Assembly (NCBI GenBank): GCA_003024175.1
Contig: MDYQ01000060.1
Span: 39,289-103,288 of the forward strand
Direction of reading: 5' to 3'
From: Planoprotostelium fungivorum
Lineage: Eukaryota; Evosea; Variosea; Cavosteliida; Cavosteliaceae
Length of the DNA stretch: 64,000 nt
Shown: piece by piece, positions 23,242 to 32,943 of the stretch
Position numbering within the stretch: the first letter of the stretch is position 1
Layout of the letters: every line of letters begins with the position of its first letter
The notes under the pieces: generated by a model
Told to the model about the DNA's origin: nothing
Databases searched by the model: none
The model's input: only the letters and a program-made list of their open reading frames with translations
Made by a program: the position numbers and the translations under genes

Positions 23242-24892
23242 ATGACGGAACACATCATCATCCAGACGGAGCCTGGGTATGCTTCAAGGGTGATCGAGTA
23301 TTTAGAGGAGTTGTACCAAATCCAACCAACAGATCAAGCCGATGTGATCAAATCGGGTGATACATCATCGATTCATCTTTCACACCTTCTAATCCCGTCA
23401 GGATCAACTAAATTCATCCGTTACCAACGAGTCAGTGATGAGACGCTGAGGAGCATCAATAAACATGGCATCCTAAATCGCTACATCATTCGAGTGTATC
23501 ACTCTCAAATGACTTTCGATTCGAACGATCAAGTGAGAGATCTTCGTCTCATCAATTCTAACCATCTTCCAGATCTATCAGTGGCTGCGCGATCACCTCC
23601 ACCATCAAGATAGGTGATGTGATTCAACGATCGCCGACTGAATTCCATACAGATCGTCACGTCTGCAGTGTTATCCCCCCCAAGACACCATGAAGCTGGG
23701 CGACCTACTCCTGTCGAGCATGGAGAAGGAGACAGAACAAAGATTGTCCAACGATCCACAACTATCACGTGTGAGTCGAACGGCTGCATCAGTCACGTGA
23801 TCGATTCCAGGAACAAGAATTTTCCAAGATTTATCCTAGACTGAGCCCCACGAATTTCACGCACATCATCTCCCTCTTGAAATGTGAAAACAGGTGAAAT
23901 CCATCCAGTTATCGATCTACAACTCTGTAGATGGATGTGCGGTGTATACGATAAAGATCTGTGGTACGAACCAGATTCCAGCGGAACGGTCACTCGTGAA
24001 GATGGAAAGATCAAGAAGACCAAAGTGAGCTCGTCTACACTTTTGTAGATCGACACCGACATCATCAGAACAAGAACACGAAACTGTCACCCGCCGTGGT
24101 GGAGGAAGAAGAGAGTGGAGAGAATGTCATATCGAGGGCTTATCACAAGCTGAGAGAATCCGTGGAGCGATTCTCCATCGGTAGAGGTCACTTGACGTCA
24201 TACATCCTGATCTGAAGACAGAAATCCCAACGGAATTCCTCGCTATAGACATCGGATCTTCACCTGGAGGTATGACACAATACTTGTCGAATCGACTAGT
24301 CGACAAGGTGAGATGTGATGTACGTGATTCTCTTGTGCTGATGTGATCGTGTAGAGCTCGCAATCGAAGGTTTTACCTCCTCTCACCATTGTAGAAGAAG
24401 GGTCAACGTTACCTACAGAGCAGGTGATGAGAGGATATATATCCACGAGCCATCGAGTGACTCGTTGTAGATGATCAGAACGGGTGCCGTCATCTCCATC
24501 GATCCCGCCAACCTCACTCTACCGTCGGCACCCGGCGTCTTTCATCTATCTACAATGGCTGAGAAGGCCATCTTGCAACTCAACAGTCTCCCCCCCGTTC
24601 ATTTGATCGTGTGTGACATCAACACGATACCTGAAGAGGCCATAGACATCATATCACCTTTCGTGTCTCTCATCGGGAGTGGTGGTGAGAAGCATCAAGA
24701 ACACGATCGACGTGACGATTGATGAGAATAGGTTGGCTGGTGTGGACCATCAAGAGGTACAGATCTGCAGTGCACGTAGAAGATGTCGTGGAGACATTCA
24801 AGAAGAGATTTGGAGGGGATTTCGATCACGTTTCTGTTAAGTGGCTGCTATCCAATAGACAGGAGAGGATGGTTGCTGCACGAAAAAGATAA
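23242..24892 (+). CDS. FtsJ-like RNA methyltransferase
   Basis: Exons from the ATG at 23242 give an N-terminal alpha/beta domain ('MTEHIIIQTEPGYASRVIEY', 'STKFIRYQRVSDETL') of about 100 residues. Short linking exons follow, then a Rossmann methyltransferase: 'ISRAYHKLRESVERF' (FtsJ 'SRA-YKL' helix), 'FLAIDIGSSPGGMTQYLS' (SAM motif I), 'GAVISIDPANLTLP' (motif II) and 'VHLIVCDIN' (catalytic-Asp strand). It ends '...SNRQERMVAARKR' at 24892. The SRAY-KL plus D-G-SPGG pattern is typical of FtsJ/RrmJ 2'-O-methyltransferases. The acceptor before motif I must be GAAGACAG for the frame to hold. The substrate is unknown; the N-terminal domain might be an RNA-binding module. Confidence 0.75.
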
Positions 24893-25620
24893 AATCGATG
24901 TAAACGGATAATTGCGATGAGATACCGTCACAATAAGGATATGTGTAGATCGGATATGTACACCATTGATCTTGATCGGTCTATACATGATGAGGCTTAA
25001 GCCAACTTGATGAAGGCGTGAGACAAAACGTTGTCCGCAATCGTGATCATCATGATGATCGTGTCGCTGATCATCTCATTTTTTCACTCACCTCGTCCCT
25101 GAGAAAGGTGATGACGATCACACCTCTTGAGATCATGAGACTGAAAGTGTTCACATCCCCTCCTCTATAGGCTACCCTGCAGCTGATCGACAGTTTGGCC
25201 ATCCATGTCGGGTCACACACGGTGAGTCAGAACGCTCACGGACGTCTACAGCTGTGTGGTGCTGTGGACGTGAACTCGCACCGATGGAACTTCCGCTCAT
25301 CTTTCAGGAGAACGTGAGTCATAGAGTGATGAGGATCGTATTGTGAGCTATTCATGTCTTTCCAACTCTTACAGAGTGATCGATCGTGGTCCACAAAGAC
25401 AGACGAAAACTCTTGAGGATGATATCCATCACAATTTTATCCTTTATTCTCACGATGATCGAGTCGATCGTTGCCAACACAGTGCCACTCGGACGTTTCG
25501 AACGCTCTCTTTCATACCACCGTTGATGTAACACGTGTTCCTCATCCCATCATCTCGATCATCACTCACCTCTCGTTTCATGTGTCCCTGTCGATCATGT
25601 CGCTCACTACGGTTTTTTTC
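24893..25620. other. Small locus with competing exon models on both strands
   Basis: On the minus strand, 'DERKFHRCEFTSTAPHS' joins in phase over a GTGAGC...GATCAG intron to 'VAYRGGDVNTFSLMISRG' and 'VIVITFLRDE', and an open segment with 'SGTVLATIDSIIVRIK' lies upstream. On the plus strand, clean GTGAGT...CTACAG and GTGAGT...TTACAG introns flank short open exons ('ATLQLIDSLAIHVGSHT', 'LCGAVDVNSHRWNF'). A small gene is probably here, but neither model gives a complete recognisable protein. Confidence 0.35.
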
Positions 25621-25699
25621 CTCGTTGTTTGTGTGTAATCGTTTTTTAGACGATTATCTTACATTTTCGTGTCTTTTGATTATTTGAACGGTGGACGAA

Positions 25700-25955
25700 A
25701 GTCAGCTTCAGTGCAATGCTGAATTCATCCGTGTAAGAGGCACCTTCGCAAGCTCCGGTGTTGACCCTCTCACCCGTGAGAAAAATTAATTTAGTCGGAT
25801 GCCCTGGAGTACCCAGGGCTATCAGTCGACTAAACTGATAAGAACAGATACTACACTGCGGCGATATTAGACGAGTTTAAGTGATGATGTATGATGATGA
25901 TGATCGAAATAGAAAGGGGCGTGCCTTGATCTAAGCTTTAAAAAGCCGAGAAGAT
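25700..25955 (-). ncRNA. U2: U2 spliceosomal snRNA gene, interrupted by an apparent intron
   Basis: Read on the minus strand from 25955, the 5' part is ATCTTCTCGGC (U6-pairing helix II) followed by stem-loop I and GATCAAG. A 69-nt insertion follows (25924-25856). The sequence then resumes with TGTAGTATCTGTTC and TTATCAGTTTAG, the near-invariant U2 core including the GTAGTA branch-point-recognition element. Stem II (TTTAGTCG/CGACTAAA enclosing GCCCTGG/CCAGGGC), an AATTTTTC Sm site, stem III (GTGAGAGG/CCTCTTAC) and stem-loop IV (TTCAG-CATTGCA-CTGAA) follow. Without the insertion the RNA is about 187 nt, essentially the length of human U2. All functional elements are intact, so it looks like a working gene. 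It is presumably transcribed by Pol II and modified post-transcriptionally. Confidence 0.92.
25856..25924 (-). other. Apparent 69-nt GC-AG intron inside the U2 snRNA gene
   Basis: It sits exactly between GATCAAG and TGTAGTATC of U2. It begins GCACGC and ends GCCGCAG, with a pyrimidine-rich start, ATCATCATCATCATACATC in the middle and a branch-point-like TCTAAT 12-14 nt before the AG. Length and content resemble the protein-gene introns of this window, apart from the GC donor. Removal restores the conserved U2 sequence without changing any base. Confidence 0.75.
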
Positions 25956-26289
25956 GCTTCCAGGGGTGCCCGCGGTCTCAGGTAGCCGTTAAGTTGACCG
26001 CGAAAAATTGTGGGCTCCGAATAACAACCCTCCGCCTCTGAAACGGCCCGGCATCACCTGTTTCAGCGTTAGAAAGAGGTTATAGACACTTCGAAAGGTT
26101 AGTGTGACTATATGGTTACCAGGATAATCGATATGATGGATGCATGTGAAAAGATGAGGAGATAGGATAGAAAGGAGTCAGGGATACTTACTCATGGATG
26201 GGAAGAGGTTGAGAGTCTCAAGAGGAAGGATCGATGGAAAATGGAAGAGCTTTCTCGAAGGTAGATGGATATATAGATATAGATACTCA

Positions 26290-26450
26290 TACCCTATCGC
26301 CCATACCTTGATCTAAGACAAGCCGGGGCGGAAAGAGGAAAGACCATGCGGTTGGGGTAGCGTGGTGCGCGCGCCGAGGCCCTTTTTGAAAAATGAAAAT
26401 TTTTCGCGCGCGCAGTCTTGTTTACAACTTTGAACTGATAAGAACAGATT
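26290..26450 (-). pseudogene. Rearranged U2 snRNA fragments
   Basis: Two pieces of U2 recur 380-600 bp from the gene. CTTAGATCAAG at 26317-26307 is the end of U2 stem I, followed by GTATGG, a canonical donor at the same position where the functional gene has its insertion. ATCTGTTCTTATCAGTT at 26449-26433 shares 17 nt with the U2 core but lacks GTAGTA. Their order is swapped relative to a normal gene, so they are remnants or an alternative 5' exon, not a second functional copy. Between them lies a hairpin with TGCGCGCG/CGCGCGCA arms (26366-26414). Confidence 0.6.
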
Positions 26451-26796
26451 TTTTAGATGATTTTGAGGTGACTTTCTGAGCCTTGTCCTCTTAATGAGGC
26501 TTGATCCCCCTTTTTGCGTTGATTTAGGGAAAAGAACACGATCCGTCGGACCATTGAGATCGAACGCGCGATCTCTGTGCACAGAGATCATGATCTCACA
26601 CAACTTTCTGTAAATTGATTGTTCTTTGGGTGTTTTTCTCTGCCGATTGTCGTTACAATCCACCAACAACGAGATCTTCACCAACAGGACTGCTGTGTAC
26701 CCACGATTGAGGATCGTATACGATACCATTAGCTTCTCACGACAAGATGAACCACATTCACTTCAGCGGATGAGTCAAAGACACTCTCGTTCATCT
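26451..26796. other. Intergenic stretch between U2 fragments and AAR2
   Basis: Apart from the 20-bp palindrome at 26570-26589 I see nothing supported here. A 138-codon minus-strand frame (26313-26729) overlaps the U2 fragments and is not protein-like. Confidence 0.35.
26570..26589. repeat. 20-bp perfect palindrome
   Basis: GATCTCTGTGCACAGAGATC reads the same on both strands. Its centre TGTGCACA is shared with the 24-bp palindrome at 38473-38496, which may be coincidence or a common binding site. Confidence 0.8.
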
Positions 26797-28256
26797 TTAT
26801 TCCATCTCTACAATGACCGGGGCATATTCATCGTCTGAATCGAACTGTATCGTTGTCTTCTCTGCGAACGTCGAGCCAAAACGTTGGTGCAGATATTTTC
26901 TAAATTTCTTCGATCTCTTCTTCATCTTCTCTCCCAACTGGTCGTCATCAGTGATCTCGACGTAATTTCTCAGGATCTGCGTGAGAAAGTTGTCCGCCGA
27001 TAGACTGTCCTCGAAGAAGTCAGAAGGAACTTGTTTCAATTGAAAATGAAGAACGGCTGATCATCATCAGCTCATGATCACGATCGTGATGATGCAATAC
27101 TCACCGGAGAATTCGTAAAAAAATAAAGTGTTTGTAGATACGGCCGAATCACATTGACACAGAACACTGAGCAGCTTCTTCCACTGCTCGAACGCATCGT
27201 ATGATTGTCCCATGAGGAATACAACAAAGGCGAATTGGAGTTCACCCAGCAGTCCAAATTCTTCATCGAATCGATTCCTCAATTTTCTGTTGGTGATGAG
27301 ATCGAGAAGGATCATCGTGATGACTCACCGACATAGAGTTGACTTGTCAAAGTTTTGGATGTTAACGGAGCCGTTCATTTTACCGAGCTCTTTTGAAGTT
27401 GGGATGGAGGAAAATCTGTTTGTCATCAGATCCATCATGGAGGAGATGAATTCAAAATAGAGTTCAATGATTTTTGTTTGAATAAAGATCTTTAGAATGT
27501 TGCGTCTCACTTTGGACGGTAGCGTGTGGGGTCTTCATTAGAGGATGATACGACCACCGTACTCTGTTCCAATCGCTCCTTCTGTCCCTTCATGATCTGC
27601 TCCAGTTCTTTATCCGTCGTATCGTAGACAGAAGACATCCTCTTGGATGGTGATTCGAGATGATGCATCACGTGAGACGTGATGTACAGCGATAGAGTCT
27701 TCCAACGTTCGCTGTCTGAGGGATAAGGTCCCAGAAAACGATCGAAATCGAATTTACGGACGCCGTTGATATAGCGGGACACCTGAGGTTGATCAGATGT
27801 GACGACGACGATTGAAATATGGATCATTACTACCTCTTCCTGATCGAGCTCCTCGTCCAAGTCGTAATCCTCTGTGGAGGTATTCCATCTCAAAAGTCGA
27901 ACCTTTTTCTGGTCAGTTTCAACGTGATGAGATGATCCACTGACCTGACCTGGTTTGAGAAGCATGAATAGACTGGAACGAGGAGGACCGATTCCACCAT
28001 ATTTGGCACCAGCACTGCCCAGCATTAGATGCGATTGTGATCCTGATCATATCTTTGCGAAGATCGATCTCTCTTACCTGTAGAAAATGTAGTGGACTCC
28101 AGGTGGTATCAGCTTGATACCTTTGAAATTTGGACCCGTGGTGAATTCGTACTCGTCGATGCCAAACTCTGAGCTATTCGGGGTATCTAAACACAAGATG
28201 GTAGCACTGTTCTTATATTCATCAGAATCTGCAGACACGAAGGTTCTGTCGGACAT
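26797..28256 (-). CDS. AAR2: AAR2 splicing factor, U5 snRNP assembly
   Basis: Exons from the ATG at 28256: '[19 protein letters not shown]', then '[18 protein letters not shown]' (family: 'KFRGVKMIPPGIHFLHY'), '[17 protein letters not shown]', '[15 protein letters not shown]', '[17 protein letters not shown]', '[18 protein letters not shown]', '[15 protein letters not shown]', '[20 protein letters not shown]' and '[10 protein letters not shown]'. Every block aligns in order with human AAR2, so identification is firm. AAR2 holds the cytoplasmic PRP8-containing U5 particle before it is exchanged for BRR2. The protein is about 385 residues with six or more introns. It lies about 840 bp from the U2 snRNA gene, a suggestive but possibly chance neighbour. 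Confidence 0.93.
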
Positions 28257-28841
28257 GGTGACGATTGTGATGCGATGCTCGTTCTCGTCTTCGCAATTTT
28301 TTTCAGCTCATCTTCTACAGCCAAGAATAAACACATTAAATCCTTTCTCCAGTCACATTTCGCACCAGCAAGGACCTTTGTTCGATCACTGAGAGAGGAA
28401 CGTCACCAGGAGTGACAAAGGTTACAATTTCTACCGGAAGTGGTATGCAAGGGGAAGACTCGGACTTCTATACGAACACGAGCGTGGGGAGCTCTGTTCT
28501 CGTGGTGTGTTTGTGCTGAAGAAAGAAGAAGCAGGAGCTGTCAGGATCCTGCTTCAAAGGGAGATTCTTGTGAGACCCCTTTGCCTGTCCGCGTCGACAC
28601 ACGCATCACCTAATCTTCTTCTCGGAAGCACATACAGCACTCGCACGACCTTCCTCTTCTTACGCTCTCAGCTGAAGGGAACAGAATCCTTCACATCTTA
28701 ACAGGTGAGAGATCCTTGAACAACATCATCCGATGCTCGATTCGATTCGATTCGATTGCACCCCACAAATTGATGTGACTCTTTGACTCGTCGTTGTGTT
28801 CTGTGGATCATGCTTTCGTGATAGATGAAGATTCCGGACTG
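28257..28841. promoter_or_regulatory. Divergent region between AAR2 and the RhoGAP gene
   Basis: 585 bp separate the divergent starts. It contains a (TTCGA)n-type run GATTCGATTCGATTCGATT (28738-28756) and no convincing ORF. Both promoters are expected here. Confidence 0.4.
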
Positions 28842-30853
28842 ATGTATCGTGATAGAGGGCATCACATCATGTCCGCGAGCTCAAAGCTGTGGGACAAAGG
28901 TCTTGGCAAAGAGAAAAAAAAGTCGAATAGAAAGACAAGACAAACAAAGAAGGACGATGGTGCAATCAATCTATTCCTCTTCGATTCGAAGATCAATGAG
29001 GTCCCTATCGTCGTAGACCAATGCGTAGAGTATTTGGAGAAGAATGGTGATCGTAGAAGACATCGGGCCCTCTGATCTAATGTAGGTCTGGACGCCGAAG
29101 GTATCTTCCGACTCTCAGGCTCTTCCAGTGAAATTGAAAAACTGAAGAATCTATACATCGAAGGAAAGACGGTCGATCTCCATACATCTGCCAGAGATTC
29201 AAATGACGTCGCCGCCCTTCTCAAGTTATTTTTCAGAGAAATGCCCGAAGCTCTGTTGACCGCAGAGCTCTACGAATGTTTCTTAGCAGCCATCGGTGAA
29301 ATGACATCATGATCTCCTCCATCACTCACACGATTAGGTGTACCCGACAACACTGCACGTATTGCTTGTATTCAGAAGGTGTTGAACCTCTTACCTACGA
29401 CGAATCGCCTCGTGTTGGCTAGACTGATGGGCCTCCTGAACAAGATTTCAAAGAACTCGGCTGTCAACAAGATGACCCCATCTAACCTCGCCATCGTGTT
29501 CGCCCCGACCCTCTATCGGTGAGTGACATCTCATGCGAGCGACATTGACATCCATAGACCGAAAGAGGAGACGTTTCAGTTGGTCATGGAAGATGCAACG
29601 CACGCCACAACTCTCATGGAGACGCTCATCACACAACACGAAGAACTCTTTCTGGTGACACATCATCATCGGATCGAAGACATTTCTCATGCATTCCAGG
29701 CTCATCAACCCGAACCCACACCAGAGGTCGTCGGTGACAAGGCCATCTTGGAAGGATTCAACCACAAAGTGAATCATTTATTCTCCATTTTATTCGTCGA
29801 TGTCCATCATCCATCAGCATCATCATTCCACACGTCTCATCATCATCCAACACGTCTCATCATCGTGAGAAGAGGGAATGATTTCTAATCCTCCTTCAGA
29901 TCAAAACGGGCACCATCCGCATGGCCAAAAAGTTTCTCCTCGAAGAAAAAGAAGAGATCGCCCAGGTGGCCGAGGAGCCATCTACAACGAGCCCGGAAGA
30001 ATCTCCCGCCAAACCACACGAAGAGAGGAGGGACTCTTTAGAACCAGCCTCTACACCTTCTCCCTGCGACAGCCCGTCCTCTACTTCTCCGGTCATCAGC
30101 TCGAGAAACTCTGTCAACACGAAACCTGTCTTGGCTCGTTTCTCACAACACGTCGCAGTCAACCCACCTCGCGTGGCTGAACCAGGAAAATTGGCTTCGC
30201 CCAGATTGAGCGGGGGAGATAAGAGTGCAAATCAAACCAACCCCGGCCCACAGATCAACGCACCGTCGGCCAGAAAAGTCAGCGTGTCCACGGGAGGAAG
30301 GAGGTGATCTACAACGTTGTAGACGGACGAAGTTTCTGAAATTGAATAGTCCTTCGGCTTCGAACCCACCCAAGCCCCACATCAATCTGGGGGAGGTGAG
30401 GGTCGTGCGGCTCGAAATTTTGATCCACCTCAGGTGTCCCTGCATAAAGTGGCGCCGAAATCACCCGTTCTACAACCGACCAACAACGCCCCGGTCTATT
30501 CTCTTCCCGCCAAATCAAATTCCTCTTCTTTTCTCAACATCGAGTCAGACAAGGAGAAGTCACTCACACCCCCTCGACCCTCCTCTCGTACGTAACCGAG
30601 CGTAACGTCTCGTTGTAGATCGACCTCACGACTGACTCGAACAGTGTCTAAACCGACCTTGCCAAAGAAGGAAGAAGATGGAGCGCTTACGGCGAAGGCA
30701 CTGGTGGACAAGTTATTGGAAGGAAAGAATGTATTTGTCATGAATTATCTGGACACGCTCGAGGTGAGTTGTAGATGGAGGGTGGCTGGCTGACGGGGTC
30801 AGGTGTCGAAGAGGAAGGCCATTGTAGATGAGATGACGAGCATATTGCCGTGA
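28842..30853 (+). CDS. RhoGAP-domain protein
   Basis: A GTPase-activating protein for Rho-family GTPases. After a short basic N terminus ('LGKEKKKSNRKTRQTKK') comes the RhoGAP domain: 'EVPIVVDQCVEYLEKNG', 'GLDAEGIFRLSGSS' (arginine finger), 'AALLKLFFREMPEALL' and 'NKMTPSNLAIVFAPTLYR'. These are the canonical family blocks. The C-terminal half is Ser/Pro/Lys-rich and probably disordered, ending in a short helical segment 'VSKRKAIVDEMTSILP'. The ATG at 28842 is the first in frame; 28870 is an alternative. An intron at 30304 onward contains a perfect CTACAACGTTGTAG palindrome, and reading through it would give an immediate stop. It probably regulates actin-based movement. Confidence 0.87.
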
Positions 30854-30928
30854 GGAGTGTTGTTCTATATACACCGAATGAAGGTAGATGTCTCGTTTTT
30901 TTCGTTTCTTCTGGCTGGCACTGTCTTG

Positions 30929-30965
30929 TTCTCTCTCGTTCTCTCTCATTCTCTCTCGTTCTCTG
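30929..30965 (+). repeat. Pyrimidine-rich tandem repeat
   Basis: TTCTCTCTCGTTCTCTCTCATTCTCTC units repeat with a 10-nt period (TTCTCTCTCG/A) just after the RhoGAP stop, in the gap between convergent genes. It is probably a 3'-UTR or intergenic microsatellite. Confidence 0.7.
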
Positions 30966-31038
30966 GTCTTCAGCACGTGGAGATGATGATCATCACAACA
31001 TGAAAAAGTGAAATATATTGAGATTAAATTGATTTATT

Positions 31039-32519
31039 TTATACAGGGGTTGACGTGTGGACGTCCACCTTCTGAGATTCGTCTGCAGCCTTCATCTCTT
31101 CTTTTTGACTTCCAGTGTGGTTAGTGCTGGGTGTTCCGCTAGTAGCACTCCTGATGCCAAACAAAAGAGTGAACGGCAGGTAGATGTCGATGATGATCAT
31201 CCTGATGCACTGTGAGATACATCTTCTCTTCCTGTCCCATCACCTCGCTGTGGCCGTGAGAGCAGAGACGATCCCAGTCTTGATGAGAAATAATTCGACA
31301 CCCGGTGCTGATTTGACATTCGATGCAAAACTGAAGAGATTGGCGATGAGAAGGACGATGGCGACTGCCGTGATCTTCACGGTCAACTGTTCCAAGATGA
31401 GAAAGATCGATGAGATGGCTGTTGTTCCCCACTCTTCGAATACGGCGGCCCACTTGTTCGGGCATGAGACGGAACAACTTAAGGCCCGAGATCATGAAGC
31501 CGACCCCCAATATGATCCAGACAACGGCGAACCAAGTTACGAGAGCGACGTAGGTATAGAGGTCTGCTTTTCCGGTCGTGACCAAGCGCACGGTGAGCAT
31601 CTGGGAGACGGGATGAGAGTTGTGAGGGGTGCCACCGACTCACGAATGAAGCGAAGAAGGCGTAGCCGAAGACGGTCAGGAAGACCATAAGCATCTTAGC
31701 TTTCCGCATGTGAGACATCTGAAGAGCTTAGACCTTGCGATGAACGAGAGAATCACCTCAACGAGGATGTCTTCGAACGAAACTTGGCTTTGATAGGAAG
31801 AATTGATCTTCCTCAACATGTGCTCTTTCTTCATCTTGGTCACCAGCGCCTGATAGAAATCGATCCTGTCAACATTAAATGAGGCAGGATACGGTGAGTC
31901 TTCACCAATAGGCCAGAAGGATACTGAACATAAGGACCAAGTTTGGAGCCTCGATGTAAGTGAAGGTCTGCATGGCCCATACATTCGCCGTGTGAAATAT
32001 TCCTTTGAAATCGATTCCGTAGTTCAAAAATTGAACTATAATGGTGAGATGTGTTGAGAAGTGGTATCTGTATCGCTGCTAACTTACTGAATACATCGAG
32101 CCATAAGACTGCCAGAATCAGTCGAGTGATAGAGGGTGGAGCAAGCCCCTGACTCTTTGCCCTATTTTTGAATTCCAGGACGAGACGCCATGTGACCAAC
32201 AGCAGCTGGATTCCATAGATGACAGAGAATACTACTCTGAGAGCGATGATGTTACCTCTCCACCCCACGTCGAGAAAAGCTGCATCACTGTCATATGATC
32301 GGGTCGAAGAACATCATCATGCTCACTCGTTATACACTGAGAGTATCCGTCTGACGACACAGTCGGCACCCAACCTCTAAGGCAACGACACATTCCACTC
32401 GTCTGACAGATACCATATCCGTTGCAGCTTGGGGCACATCCTGAAGGAGCGCCCATCGTGTGATTCTGTGCCATGATCGACATCGGCAGGAGAAGAATGA
32501 TGATCAGTGACGACTGCAT
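31039..32519 (-). CDS. Membrane protein with EGF-like domain and several transmembrane helices
   Basis: The ATG at 32519 opens a signal peptide ('MQSSLIIILLLPMSIMA'). An EGF-like module follows ('CAPSCNGYGICQTSGMCRC', six cysteines). Then come hydrophobic segments: 'ALRVVFSVIYGIQLLLVTW', 'LILAVLWLDVFSKLAAI', 'TYIEAPNLVLMFSILLAYW', 'MLMVFLTVFGYAFFASF', 'YVALVTWFAVVWIILGVGF' and 'MIIIDIYLPFTLLFGI'. The C-terminal tail is polar and ends '...VHTSTPV' at 31039. The plan (extracellular EGF plus about six or seven helices) resembles a receptor, but no GPCR family motif is visible. I do not assign a class. About seven introns. Confidence 0.7.
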
Positions 32520-32943
32520 GGTGGGGGTAAATGTGCTGAATGCGTAGGCGAGCGAACGAATATATCGGGGCTCTATCCACTCCACATAGGATTAACCCGA
32601 GCTCTTTACGCAGGAAAATTCATCCACAGGGAGACCGTCGCGTCAGAGTGGCAGGGAAATGCTTCGTGGACTGTTTTTGACGGATCAATAGGCTGATGAG
32701 ATGGACGAAGACAAAGTCTCATGCAGTTCCACTGCCACGGGTGTGGCATTCCCAGTCGTCGAATGGTGCGAGAAGCTCACTCAAGGCTAGTGCCTTAATG
32801 GTCCATAAATCCAGGATCACATTTCTCTATGACCATACATAAGGTATCAGCTCCATTTCTCTATGGAGTCACCCGTGAGAGGATAAAGTGTCCAGACGGT
32901 TATCGATCTCCTCATATGACGAGACTCTTCGAACGCACACGCA
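32520..32943. other. Intergenic region upstream of the EGF-membrane gene
   Basis: 424 bp between the 3' end of the ABC transporter and the start of the membrane-protein gene. CATTTCTCTATG occurs twice (about 32820 and 32855), spaced 35 bp apart. No ORF or tRNA is seen, so it probably serves as promoter. Confidence 0.4.

Noticed and set aside
26183-26200. ATGAGTAAG on the minus strand resembling the U12 branch-recognition region
   Set aside because: No other U12 elements nearby, and the match is short.
26184-26202. ATACTTACTCATGG resembling the 5' end of U1 snRNA
   Set aside because: No U1 stem-loop I loop sequence or Sm site follows; only the first eight bases match.
30304-30322. A 19-nt intron in the RhoGAP gene
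   Set aside because: A GAATAG acceptor about 27 nt further keeps the same frame and gives a normal 46-nt intron.
32600-32900. GCTGATGAGATGG considered as a C/D snoRNA box C
   Set aside because: No matching box D and terminal stem.
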